From contig JANQLP010000143.1 in assembly GCA_028280515.1 (NCBI GenBank), positions 1 to 55,230 on the forward strand: 55,230 bases of DNA. Direction: 5' to 3'. The position numbers and the translations under genes are program-made. Position 1 is the first letter of the stretch. Every line of letters begins with the position of its first letter. The stretch is from Hyphomicrobiales bacterium. GTDB lineage: Bacteria > Pseudomonadota > Alphaproteobacteria > Rhizobiales > Methyloligellaceae. This document shows, piece after piece, positions 15,117-23,249 of this stretch. Below the pieces are notes generated by a model, which searched no databases, was not told where the DNA came from, and saw only the letters and a program-made list of their open reading frames with translations.

Positions 15117-16997
15117 CTAACCGATGGCAAGCAGCACATCGAACAACTCATCGACGACCTGGACGATCCGGGCGTTTGCGGCGAAGGAATTCTGCAGTTC
15201 GATGAGCTGCGCCATTTCCTTGTTGATGTCGACCGCCGTGTCGTCGTGGAAGCGTTCCTGCAAAGCGGTCACAACAATCTCCTGGGCGACCATCTCGCTG
15301 TTTGCCTGATCCGCGCGTCCGGTCTGAAGACTGACGATGCGTTGCGCATAGCTGACAATCGATCCGCTGTAGGGACCGGATGTCCGGCCGATACCGGCGG
15401 CCGGTGAAAAGTCGAACGGTGTCGTGCTCAGACGGTCGAGCAGTTCAAGCGGACGCGCCGCGTCGCCGAGCGGCGTCTGCGGCGAGGATGCGTAGCGCAC
15501 CAGCAGTTCATTGTCCTGGACCACCGCCGCATTCACGGCAATGCGCGACGCGAACCCGAGCTTCTGCCCGGCCCCGTCGAGGCTGCCCGTGTAGGGCGAG
15601 GATGCCGCACCGCCATCAACGAACAGCGGCAGCTCCACACCATTGTCCTGGACCGATGTGGAGGTGATGCTGGCCGTAATGCCGTTTACATCCGATGTGG
15701 CGGCAAGACCGTCGTCGACGATGCGCAGTGTGGAGCCGGCCGGGTTTGACGCCGTGAGCGCAATGCCGAGACCGCCCAATGCAGTGTTGATGTCCGTCGC
15801 CGCCGCGCCAACGCCGCCGGCAAAACTGATGCCGATGACCGTATCGTTCGGATCGGCGGTGGCATCGTTGGAGAGCGGCAAAACGGTCGGGTCTTCAACG
15901 CGGATGATCGTCAGCGTCTGCGGTGTACCGCCCTGGGTGTAGTTCACGGTAATCGGGTTTCCGGCGAGCAATCCCGCCGTATCGATTTCGAAACCGTCCG
16001 GCGGACCGGCGGGCGCGGCGGTTCCCTCGACGGTCCGCGTGGAGAGCGAGAGGGCCAGCGCATGGGCCAGTTCGTCGAGCTGCGCCTGCGCCTCGACGAG
16101 AGTCTGGTCGCGCATCTCGATCAGGCCGCCGATCCGCCCTGAATCGAGGATGCCGTTGCGGATCAGGTCGATCGAGAAACCGTTGGCCGCATTGAGCGTC
16201 ACGGTACCGACGCCACGCTCGGCGGGATTGTCGCTGTACAGCGTCGTGGCGTTGATATCGCCGCGCTGATCGAAGCTCAGTTGAACCGGAAGGCCTTCAA
16301 GAAGGGCGTTCCCGCTGCGCGTGAAGATCGAGACCACGCCGTTGTCGGCTTCGTTGATCCGGATGTCGAGATGCCTGGTGATGACGTCAATGAACTTGTC
16401 GCGCTCATCCAGAAGGTCGGCGGGCGGGAACGGGCCCGAGGCCTGCGTGCCCAGCGTCTGGTTGATGGTCGCCAGTTGCCGAAGCGACTCGTTGACCTCC
16501 TCAACGGCAACGGCAATCGAGTCCTCGGCGAGCTGGCGCATGGTCTGCACGTCGGCGGAAAGCTGACGAAGCTGTTGCGCGAGCACCTCTGCGCTGCTGA
16601 CGGCCCCCTGCCGCACGGAGAAGTTCTCCGGCGATGCGGTGAGCTGCTGAAGCGACTGCACGAACTCGTTCATCAGCGTGTCCAGCCCGTTCGGGCCACC
16701 CGGCGCGCCGAACAGCTGATCGAGACTGGTCAGAAAGTCGCGCCGCACCTCAACGTCGCCCAGAGCGGCCATCTCGGTTCGCAGTTGGGCTTGAACGAAT
16801 TCATCTATGACCCGCCGCGTATCGAGGCTGCGAACGCCGAGACTGATCGTCCCGGAGATGAAGTTCTCCTGCGCGTGAGACTTCGTCGTGTAGCCGGGCG
16901 TGTCCGCGTTTGCGACGTTGCGCGCGACCACGTCCATCGCCGACTGGGTGGCCACCAGCCCGGACGACGCAATACTCAGTATACTTGCCAGTCCCAT
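15117..16997 (-). CDS. flgK: Flagellar hook-associated protein FlgK
   Basis: A 626-residue hook-associated protein 1. The rod-type N-terminus is LASILSIASSGLVATQSAMD with VVARNVANADTPGYTTK; FlgK-specific segments include QLFGAPGGPNGLDTLMNEF and PFPPADLLDERDKFIDVI. The C-terminal helix carries NKEMAQLIELQNSFAANARI. The middle (about 330-470) holds an IN-like insertion (ATDINTALGGLGIALTASN). It is the second gene of flgE-flgK-flgL, with an intercistronic hairpin between flgE and flgK. Confidence 0.95.
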   Translation of the reverse strand: MGLASILSIASSGLVATQSAMDVVARNVANADTPGYTTKSHAQENFISGTISLGVRSLDTRRVIDEFVQAQLRTEMAALGDVEVRRDFLTSLDQLFGAPGGPNGLDTLMNEFVQSLQQLTASPENFSVRQGAVSSAEVLAQQLRQLSADVQTMRQLAEDSIAVAVEEVNESLRQLATINQTLGTQASGPFPPADLLDERDKFIDVITRHLDIRINEADNGVVSIFTRSGNALLEGLPVQLSFDQRGDINATTLYSDNPAERGVGTVTLNAANGFSIDLIRNGILDSGRIGGLIEMRDQTLVEAQAQLDELAHALALSLSTRTVEGTAAPAGPPDGFEIDTAGLLAGNPITVNYTQGGTPQTLTIIRVEDPTVLPLSNDATADPNDTVIGISFAGGVGAAATDINTALGGLGIALTASNPAGSTLRIVDDGLAATSDVNGITASITSTSVQDNGVELPLFVDGGAASSPYTGSLDGAGQKLGFASRIAVNAAVVQDNELLVRYASSPQTPLGDAARPLELLDRLSTTPFDFSPAAGIGRTSGPYSGSIVSYAQRIVSLQTGRADQANSEMVAQEIVVTALQERFHDDTAVDINKEMAQLIELQNSFAANARIVQVVDELFDVLLAIG

Positions 16998-17022
16998 CTA
17001 TTCGCTCTTCGGGATTGACCGG

Positions 17023-17046
17023 ACGCCGGCATCGATTTGGGCCGGC
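17023..17046 (-). other. Hairpin between flgE and flgK
   Basis: CGCCGGC (17023-17029) pairs with GCCGGCG (17040-17046) across a 10-base loop, in the 72-bp gap between flgE and flgK. It could attenuate read-through or stabilise the 3' end of the flgE message, giving more hook protein than FlgK. No T run follows. Confidence 0.4.
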
Positions 17047-17069
17047 GACCGATAACCGGGTCCCATGCG

Positions 17070-18791
17070 CTACCTGATCATGTTCAGTGCTTCCGAAACC
17101 ATCTCGTCCGCAGTGGAGATGATCCGCGTGTTGGCGGCGTAAGCCTGCTGCGTCACGATCAGTTTCGTGAATTCATCGGCAATGTCTGTGTTGGATCCCT
17201 CAAGCGCCGACCCAACCACGCTTCCAAGCGCGCCGATAATCGGTGGGCCCGATTCCGCGGTTGCACGAAATGCGCCGCCATCGGACTTCGCCAGACCACC
17301 GTCACCGTTGAAGCTGGCGAGAGTTACCTCCGCCAGGTCCACCGTCCGTCCGTTGGTATAGCTCGCCACCACGCGACCCTCTTCAGAGACGCTGATCCCG
17401 ACGAGCTCACCGGCAGCGAAGCCGTTCTGGTTAATGTCTGTCACCTTGGCCACGCCGTTGGTGTCAGCAAACTGTGTGATGCCGTTGCTGCCGTGGTTGA
17501 TCGTGATGCTGCCCAGATTGACGCCGTTGACCGTCAGAGCCGGGATCGTAGTCGACGCAATCGGCGGGTTGAGCTGACTGTCGCCACCGAACGTATAGTC
17601 GACACCCGCATTCCGCCACATCGGGTTCGCGCCTGTCGCCGCCGAATCTTCCAGATAGAACAGATTCCACGTTTCCGTGGCGCTTGCTCCAGGGTCATAG
17701 GTGCTGGCGGTAAGCCCGAGACCGGCCAGCGCATCCGCATCGCCACCCACTGTAAACGAACTCGTGTAATCAAGGGATGTCAGGACAAGAGCGCCACCGA
17801 CATTCGCCGCACTAACAACACCGTTCAATGTCGCCGTGCCGTTAATCGCGTTGACGAGATCGTCCAGCGTGTTCACCTCGCCACCGTCGGTACCAATTGC
17901 AAAGTTGTACGGTATGCCGCCAACCGTAAGCGTCAGTGTATCGTTCGTATTGGTGCCGTCGTTGTACGCTCCCGCCATTCCGCCCGCGAGATCAGCCGGG
18001 TTACCGACTGCGGCACCTGAGTGCACTGCCCTGGTGACGGCACCGTCCGTCTTTGCCCAACGGAACTGGACATTGACCGTGGCGCCGGCCTCGTCGAACG
18101 CGGTAATGGCACCGCCTGCAATAGACTGGTCAATGAAGATCGAGCTTTCGTTCGCCTGAATGTAGCCCGCACCGCCCACGGTCGGGTCGACACTGTAATC
18201 AAAGGCATCAATCAACTCGGTTCCCGGAATGTCCGGGTCGGCATTGGCCGTGAGCGGATACTCTGCGAGGTTGGCGCGATAGACCATTTGCGTTGTCGCA
18301 CTTGCCGGCAGGAAGTCGTTGGAGATGCGAATGACCTCGGGTGATGAACCGGATGGATTTCCGGTCACCGGATCGATGGGAAGACCCTTGAGGAAGTAGC
18401 CGGCCGCATTCACGAGGAATCCGTTCTGGTCGAACTCGAAATCGCCACGGCGGGTGTAGAGATCCTCACTGCCAAACACGGGCAGGCCGTCACTCGTGTC
18501 GGTTTGAACGCCGACAATGAAATATCCATCGCCGTTGACCGCGATGTGCGTTGGCACCTCCGAATTGGCGATATCGCCCTGAATCGTGTTGGTCGGCCGG
18601 GAAAAAGCATTCACGACGCCAAGAGCCTGTTGCCGCGCCGGGCTGTCGGCAACGAAATCGGCAAACGAGGCATCGCTGCGCTTGTAACCTGTTGTCTGAG
18701 AGTTGGCGATGTTGTCGGAGATCCTCTCAAGAGCGTACGACTGGGCACGAAGCCCCGTAATCGCCGTGGTCATCGCGCCAAAAATACCCAT
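17070..18791 (-). CDS. flgE: Flagellar hook protein FlgE
   Basis: A 573-residue hook subunit, close to the Caulobacter length and longer than enteric FlgE (about 400). It has the rod-type N-terminus (MGIFGAMTTAITGLRAQSYA, then ISDNIANSQTTGYKRSD), the FlgE/F/G core (PTHIAVNGDGYFIVGVQ, TRRGDFEFDQNGFLVNAAGY), a central D2/D3 insertion with an IN-like motif (NTLDDLVNAINGTATLN, about residues 285-305), and the C-terminal GSNTDIADEFTKLIVTQQAY helix. It is transcribed leftward from the sigma-54 promoter at 18863-18878 and leads flgE-flgK-flgL. Confidence 0.96.
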   Translation of the reverse strand: MGIFGAMTTAITGLRAQSYALERISDNIANSQTTGYKRSDASFADFVADSPARQQALGVVNAFSRPTNTIQGDIANSEVPTHIAVNGDGYFIVGVQTDTSDGLPVFGSEDLYTRRGDFEFDQNGFLVNAAGYFLKGLPIDPVTGNPSGSSPEVIRISNDFLPASATTQMVYRANLAEYPLTANADPDIPGTELIDAFDYSVDPTVGGAGYIQANESSIFIDQSIAGGAITAFDEAGATVNVQFRWAKTDGAVTRAVHSGAAVGNPADLAGGMAGAYNDGTNTNDTLTLTVGGIPYNFAIGTDGGEVNTLDDLVNAINGTATLNGVVSAANVGGALVLTSLDYTSSFTVGGDADALAGLGLTASTYDPGASATETWNLFYLEDSAATGANPMWRNAGVDYTFGGDSQLNPPIASTTIPALTVNGVNLGSITINHGSNGITQFADTNGVAKVTDINQNGFAAGELVGISVSEEGRVVASYTNGRTVDLAEVTLASFNGDGGLAKSDGGAFRATAESGPPIIGALGSVVGSALEGSNTDIADEFTKLIVTQQAYAANTRIISTADEMVSEALNMIR

Positions 18792-18862
18792 GAAACTCCT
18801 CCATCACTTCTGGACGCGGCCGGTACGTCTCGGCCAAACGCAACTGAATCTGCCCTTCCCGT

Positions 18863-18878
18863 AGCAAAGACGGGGCCA
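18863..18878 (-). promoter_or_regulatory. Sigma-54 promoter for flgE operon
   Basis: On the minus strand the sequence is TGGCCCCGTCTTTGCT, with GG-N10-GC spacing and an exact TTTGCT -12 element. The flgE ATG lies about 60 bp past the predicted start site. Palindromic activator-like sites lie about 100 bp upstream. Confidence 0.78.
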
Positions 18879-18942
18879 CAATTTTTATTGTTATAAATCA
18901 GCGATTTAAACCGAGGGACCGCGCGCGTCCTTCGGTCTGCAT

Positions 18943-18967
18943 CGGCAAGAATTGCCGGTTGCGGCAA
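18943..18967. promoter_or_regulatory. Overlapping palindromes, candidate FlbD-type enhancer
   Basis: CGGCAAGAATTGCCG (18943-18957) is followed by GTTG and another CGGCAA (18962-18967), so three half-sites give two overlapping palindromes. They lie about 95-110 bp upstream of the flgE start site, like the site near flgF. They may also affect the rightward microprotein gene at 19117. Confidence 0.55.
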
Positions 18968-19116
18968 GGATTTCCCGGTTGGAACCGGATCTGTCAGCCC
19001 ACGAGGCGCCCTGGCTCCACCGGTATGGTGAATGGAACATGAACGCGGCCTTCAAGGCCGGTTCAGGCCCGGCGTCCTACCCTTCCAAAACTGCCGATTG
19101 AAGGGAGCACAGACCA

Positions 19117-19230
19117 ATGATTGCGACAGGGAGCAAGTCGACCGGACTGGATTTTTGCAAGGGATTGGCACTGATCGCCGCGATTTATGGCGCTCTTGCG
19201 GTTTTGTGCCTGATTCTGATGGCGGTTTGA
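19117..19230 (+). CDS. 37-residue single-span membrane microprotein
   Basis: A short frame coding for 37 residues: a polar start (MIATGSKSTGLDFCK) followed by one hydrophobic helix (about 15-37, LALIAAIYGALAVLCLILMA). GGGAG lies about 10 bases upstream of the ATG. It is divergent from flgE and shares the region containing the candidate FlbD sites. A GC-rich hairpin-like sequence (CGGCCTTCAAGGCCG) precedes it. I do not recognise the family. Coding status rests on the ribosome-binding site and the clean membrane helix; at this length it could be chance. Confidence 0.45.
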   Translation: MIATGSKSTGLDFCKGLALIAAIYGALAVLCLILMAV

Positions 19231-19308
19231 CCAAAAACACCGGAAAACCGCCATTTTTCCAGGCATCAGCTTGAATTGTAGAAAACCGCGCCTACATAAG
19301 TCGTACAG

Positions 19309-19323
19309 TTAACCAAGCGTTAA
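19309..19323. promoter_or_regulatory. CtrA-like box upstream of microprotein
   Basis: TTAACCAAGCGTTAA, followed by C, is a perfect TTAA-N7-TTAAC match. It lies 31 bp upstream of the 30-residue open frame at 19355, about where a -35 element would be. Confidence 0.62.
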
Positions 19324-19354
19324 CCTTTCGAACGGGACATTGAGGGAGGGTTAC

Positions 19355-19447
19355 ATGGCCCAGGATTATAACCGCGGAATCATGATGCTGGGACTGATGT
19401 TCAGCGCTGTCGTGAGCATCACGGTCATTTCCACGCTGATCAGCTAG
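19355..19447 (+). CDS. 30-residue membrane microprotein with CtrA-like promoter
   Basis: A short frame coding for 30 residues: a polar start (MAQDYNRG) and a hydrophobic helix (about 9-30, IMMLGLMFSAVVSITVISTL). A strong GGGAGGG ribosome-binding site lies 5-11 bases before the ATG, and a perfect CtrA-like box lies 31 bp upstream. These two signals together make expression likely. The protein has no recognisable family. Its place beside the flagellar cluster suggests a cell-cycle-controlled envelope or motility role, which is inference. ycjX follows 105 bp downstream. Confidence 0.55.
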   Translation: MAQDYNRGIMMLGLMFSAVVSITVISTLIS

Positions 19448-19552
19448 GCAATTTCACAGGAAACCGTTGCACGCCCGTTTCTCGTTCACTGCAACACGTC
19501 TGTGGCCAAAGCACCCAGGCTTGCCACTCTTGTTCTTATCTGATGCGAGGTC

Positions 19553-21016
19553 TTGTTGAAGGCTTCGAAGGTGACGGATACCGCCGCCGACGTCCTGCGC
19601 AATGTCGGCACCTTTGCCCATGACCTTGTCCGTCCGACCGTTCGGCTTGGCGTTACGGGCCTGTCGCGGGCCGGCAAGACCGTCTTCATCACATCGCTCA
19701 TTCACAATCTGCTGGCCGGCGGACGCCTGCCCTTCTTTGACCCCGTCGCCCAGGGCCGGCTGCGCCGCGCCTATCTGGAGCCGCAACCCGACGACGACGT
19801 CCCGCGTTTCGACTATGAGCGTCATCTGGCCGACCTGCTCGGGTCGCCGCCCAAATGGCCCGAGAGCACGCGACGCCTGAGCCAGCTCCGCCTCACCCTC
19901 GAGTTCGAACCGATGGGGTTTCTCGACCGCAATCTCGGCCGCGGCCGGCTGCATGTGGACATCGTCGACTATCCGGGCGAGTGGCTGCTCGATCTGCCGC
20001 TGCTCAACCAGTCCTACGCCTCCTGGTCTGCGCGCGAGATCGAGATGGCACAGGAGCCGAACCGCGTGGCGCTCTCAGGCGACCTTTTGAAGCTTCTTGA
20101 CCGTCTGGACCCTCTCGGCGCGGCAGAGGAAGACGACGCCAAATGCGCAGCGGACGCTTTCACCGCCTATCTGCGCGCGTGCCGTGACAAGGGCGATGCG
20201 GCCGTCGTGCCGCCCGGCCGCTTCCTGATGCCCGGCGAGTTCGAAGGGTCACCGGCTCTTACGTTTGCCCCCTTGCATCCGCCGACCGACGCGGAGCCCT
20301 CACGCGGCTCGCTCTGGAGCATGATGGCGCGGCGTTATGAAGCGTACAAATCTCGTATCGTCAAACCGTTCTTTCGCGACCACTTCTCCCGCCTCGACCG
20401 CCAGATCGTGCTCGTCGACGCGCTGACGGCTCTCAATGGCGGGCGCGACACACTGCATGATCTGGAGCGTGCTCTGACGGACATCCTGAGATGCTTCCGT
20501 CCGGGTGCGAACAGCTGGCTGTCCACGGTTCTCTACCGCCGCATCGACAAGATCCTGTTTGCCGCAACCAAGGCCGATCATCTCCATCACACCAGTCACG
20601 ACCGGCTCGAGGCCATCGTGCGCCGGTTGGCGCACGACGCCATTGATCGCGCCAACTTCGCAGGTGCGGAGATCGATGTGGTCGCGCTTGCGGCCGTGCG
20701 CGCGACGCGCGAGGGAACAGCACAAGTGCAAGGTGAGGAGTTGCCCTGTATCTTCGGTTATCCACTCAACGGCGAGAGGATCGGCAACCGGACCTTTGAC
20801 GGCAATGAAGAATACGGGATCTTTCCCGGAGACCTGCCGCGAGACGGTGAGGAACTGGAGGCCTTTCTTGAGGATTCCGCCGATGACAATCAGGTCAATG
20901 TCGTGCGGTTCAGACCGCCCGGCCCACCACGCGGCCAACCGGACAAGCCCATGGCGCTGCCGCATATCCGCCTGGACCGCGCGCTGAACTTCCTGCTTGG
21001 AGACAAGATGGCGTGA
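19553..21016 (+). CDS. YcjX family P-loop GTPase-like protein
   Basis: A 487-residue protein with a Walker A motif GLSRAGKT (about residues 37-44) and the family motif HVDIVDYPGEWLLDLPLL (about 132-150), which holds the Walker B-type aspartates. RRIDKILFAATKADHLHH provides the NKxD-like TKAD guanine-recognition motif. YcjX proteins are stress-associated NTPases of unknown role. The start is one of two adjacent TTG codons (19553 or 19556) behind GAGG. The downstream ycjF-like gene overlaps by 4 bases, the usual partnership. Confidence 0.9.
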   Translation: MLKASKVTDTAADVLRNVGTFAHDLVRPTVRLGVTGLSRAGKTVFITSLIHNLLAGGRLPFFDPVAQGRLRRAYLEPQPDDDVPRFDYERHLADLLGSPPKWPESTRRLSQLRLTLEFEPMGFLDRNLGRGRLHVDIVDYPGEWLLDLPLLNQSYASWSAREIEMAQEPNRVALSGDLLKLLDRLDPLGAAEEDDAKCAADAFTAYLRACRDKGDAAVVPPGRFLMPGEFEGSPALTFAPLHPPTDAEPSRGSLWSMMARRYEAYKSRIVKPFFRDHFSRLDRQIVLVDALTALNGGRDTLHDLERALTDILRCFRPGANSWLSTVLYRRIDKILFAATKADHLHHTSHDRLEAIVRRLAHDAIDRANFAGAEIDVVALAAVRATREGTAQVQGEELPCIFGYPLNGERIGNRTFDGNEEYGIFPGDLPRDGEELEAFLEDSADDNQVNVVRFRPPGPPRGQPDKPMALPHIRLDRALNFLLGDKMA

Positions 21017-22032
21017 CAACACGAACGAAATCGAAACGCGCCCCGCGCGCCTTCAAGCAGGATGATCCGAACCTCGTCGTGAGTGAGACACCGGACATAG
21101 ACACCGGCCAGGCTGACCTTGTACCCGCCGCCGACGCCAAGGCACCGGAGATGCCGGCGCCGTACACACCACGCGGCGTGAAATGGGGCGGGCTCCTTCT
21201 TGGTGCGTTGGGCGGCCTCGTCACCATCGGCGCAGGACTGTGGCTGAGTGACCTGATATCGGGTCTGCTTACCCGTCAGGACTGGATCGGCTGGGCCGCA
21301 TTCGGCCTGCTTGCACTCGCCGCTTTTTCGGCGCTCGTCATCATCATGCGTGAACTCTGGGCGCTGTTCCGCCTGCGCCGGCTGGGAAAACTGCGCCAGG
21401 CGGCGGATGACGCGGCCCGCAAAGAGGATACGGACCTGGCGAAGCAGGTCACCGCGGACCTGCAGGCCCTTTACCGGTCGCGGCCGGACCTTGCATGGGC
21501 ACGCGCACGCCTCAAGGAGAACGAGTCCCAGTTCATGAGCGCAAACGAGGCTTTGAGCCTGTCCGAACGCGAACTCATGACGCCACTCGATGCGGAGGCC
21601 CGGCAGGTCATCGCCACGGCGGCAAAGCGGGTCTCGCTGGTGACGGCCATCAGTCCGGTCGCCATTCTCGACATGATTGTCGTGGCGGCGCAGAACATGC
21701 GGATGCTGCGCAGCATTGCGACCGTCTACGGAGTTCGTCCGGGAACGTTCGGACTGATCAAGCTGGCGCGCATGGTCGTGACGCATATCGCGCTGACCGG
21801 CGGCATTGCGCTCGGCGACGATCTCATTCAGCAGATGATCGGTCACCGGCTGATGGCAAAGCTCTCCGCACGCCTGGGAGAGGGACTGTTCAACGGCGCG
21901 CTGACCGCACGCGTCGGGCTTGCGACCATCGAAGTCTGCCGGCCCCTGCCCTTCATAAAAGCCGACCCGCCGCGGCTGCGCACGCTGCTGGCCGACGTCG
22001 CCCGCCAGGTCGCCGGGAAACCCCAATCCTGA
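21013..22032 (+). CDS. YcjF family (TIGR01620/DUF697) membrane protein
   Basis: A 339-residue inner-membrane protein with a disordered N-terminus (about 1-50), two transmembrane helices (about 58-83 and 90-112), an amphipathic region and the C-terminal DUF697 domain (about 190-325, ATAAKRVSLVTAISPVAILDM, then MLRSIATVYGVRPG). It is the standard partner of YcjX. The GTG start overlaps the ycjX TGA (GTGA). The role is unknown; the conserved pairing suggests YcjX acts at the membrane through this protein. A pair of palindromic repeats follows. Confidence 0.88.
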   Translation: MTTRTKSKRAPRAFKQDDPNLVVSETPDIDTGQADLVPAADAKAPEMPAPYTPRGVKWGGLLLGALGGLVTIGAGLWLSDLISGLLTRQDWIGWAAFGLLALAAFSALVIIMRELWALFRLRRLGKLRQAADDAARKEDTDLAKQVTADLQALYRSRPDLAWARARLKENESQFMSANEALSLSERELMTPLDAEARQVIATAAKRVSLVTAISPVAILDMIVVAAQNMRMLRSIATVYGVRPGTFGLIKLARMVVTHIALTGGIALGDDLIQQMIGHRLMAKLSARLGEGLFNGALTARVGLATIEVCRPLPFIKADPPRLRTLLADVARQVAGKPQS

Positions 22033-22043
22033 CGTCGGGAGCC

Positions 22044-22107
22044 TAGAGCATCATGCGTTCAGATTGACGCGTTTCGTCGCGAAACCTGAACGCATAAAGA
22101 TGCTCTA
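22044..22107. repeat. Intergenic palindrome A (TAGAGCATC type)
   Basis: A 64-base hairpin-forming element: TAGAGCATC and ATGCGTTCAG on the left pair with CTGAACGCAT and GATGCTCTA on the right. It lies just after the ycjF-like stop, convergent with the gene at 22181. Such TAGAGC-ended palindromes are common intergenic repeats in Rhizobiales genomes and may work as transcript ends. Confidence 0.7.
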
Positions 22108-22120
22108 ACACTTAAAGATA

Positions 22121-22183
22121 TAGAGCAAAAATTAGCCGATTAGGTTGAAACAGGGTGAGTCAACCTAATCGGATTTTGCTCTA
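22121..22183. repeat. Intergenic palindrome B (TAGAGCAAAA type)
   Basis: TAGAGCAAAA plus CCGATTAGGTTG (22121-22147, with a 4-5 base bulge) pairs with CAACCTAATCGG plus ATTTTGCTCTA (22161-22183). It ends exactly at the stop codon of the minus-strand gene at 22181-23107. It shares its TCGGATTT and CTCTAG ends with the dispersed repeat at 44038 and 55122. Confidence 0.72.
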
Positions 22184-23107
22184 GTTCAGGACCCGGCAGC
22201 CATCGACCTTGGTGCGCTGTTTTCGACCGTCGGCCATGGTCAGCGTGATGGTGATTTCCTTGGCGCAGGCGAGGCTGCCGAAGCGCACGCGAAAACCGCC
22301 ATCCGCGCGGTCCGTCTCGCGCACCTTCGGCGTGGCGGACGGCGCGTCATATTCATAGGCGACGGATTTGACGTTCTTGAGTGCGCCACCCGGCGCCTCC
22401 AGCCAGACCTCGAAGCGGTAGAGAATATTGCCCTGAGCGTCGACGCCGCCAAGAAACTCCCAGGCTTGCGATTTCACCCAGTCATTGATTGCCGAGGCCG
22501 AAGGAAGCGCGCCTGTGCCGGAAGGTTCAGGCTCAGGTGCCGGTTCCGGAGAAAGCGCGGCGGTCTCGCCCGGTATGCGCCAGGGCAGTTGCCGTTCTGG
22601 CTCCTGCTGTGCCGCGGGCGGAGGCGAAGCGGCATTGTTTGCGTCCTGGGGTTTGCGAACCGGGTTTGGCGGCGCAGGGACGTCGGGCGTGACGATGACA
22701 GGTTCCGGGGACGGCACGGGTGCGCTAGGCGGTGCGGGCGCGGCGTCCTGGGTTTGAGGCTGGGGTTGGGGCTGGGGCTCGGGAACCGGGACGTTGACCG
22801 GAACAGGCGGCGCAACCGGGGCCGGAGGTTGCGGCGGCTCAGGCGGCGCGACCGGCACGACGGTCGGGCCGGCAACCCTGGAAAAACTGCGGGTGACGGG
22901 TGGCGCGTTGTTCGTGATCGGGTCGACCGTATCGCGCAGTTTCGGCACGTGTCTGGCAATGTGCGTGATGCCTCCCGATTCGCTTTCCGGAGGTGCGGGC
23001 AACACGATCAACAGGACGACGAACGCGAGAACGCACAGCGCCAAGGCCTTGACTACAAACGGAATCGTACGCCGACGCGCCTTTTCGGCATTTTTGTTGT
23101 TCGCCAC
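22181..23107 (-). CDS. Membrane-anchored Pro-rich protein with pYEATS-like domain
   Basis: A 308-residue protein of uncertain role. A basic N-terminus (MANNKNAEKARRR) and one membrane helix (about 18-37) suggest Nin-Cout topology. A long Pro/Ala/Glu-rich linker (about 40-205, with PEPQPQPQPQ) is probably extended. The C-terminal domain (about 210-308) has the pattern ILYRFEVWLEAPGGALKNV / VAYEYDAP / GFRVRF / ITITLTMADGR, which resembles prokaryotic YEATS (pYEATS) domains: a beta-rich fold with L..V..V.Y and a closing DGR strand. That match is by eye. Two cysteines (about 284 and 304) could form a disulfide. The stop lies within palindrome B. Confidence 0.6.
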   Translation of the reverse strand: MANNKNAEKARRRTIPFVVKALALCVLAFVVLLIVLPAPPESESGGITHIARHVPKLRDTVDPITNNAPPVTRSFSRVAGPTVVPVAPPEPPQPPAPVAPPVPVNVPVPEPQPQPQPQTQDAAPAPPSAPVPSPEPVIVTPDVPAPPNPVRKPQDANNAASPPPAAQQEPERQLPWRIPGETAALSPEPAPEPEPSGTGALPSASAINDWVKSQAWEFLGGVDAQGNILYRFEVWLEAPGGALKNVKSVAYEYDAPSATPKVRETDRADGGFRVRFGSLACAKEITITLTMADGRKQRTKVDGCRVLN

Positions 23108-23249
23108 TCAAGACCCCTGTCACAACTGCCGCGCGACCCGCCCTCCTGCGCGACGCCGCCAATAACACCGTACGCCCCCTAACGCCGTCAATAGGCTACC
23201 GAAACTCCGGGACGCGAAACACGGCACCAAGGGTGTGCTATCACCGCTC

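Noticed and set aside
17037-18020. Long plus-strand open frame opposite flgE (327 codons)
   Set aside because: It lies antisense to a clear FlgE, has an Arg/His-rich composition typical of reading high-GC codons backwards, and matches no family.
20890-22026. 378-codon minus-strand frame opposite ycjX-ycjF
   Set aside because: A shadow of two conserved overlapping genes with no recognisable domain.
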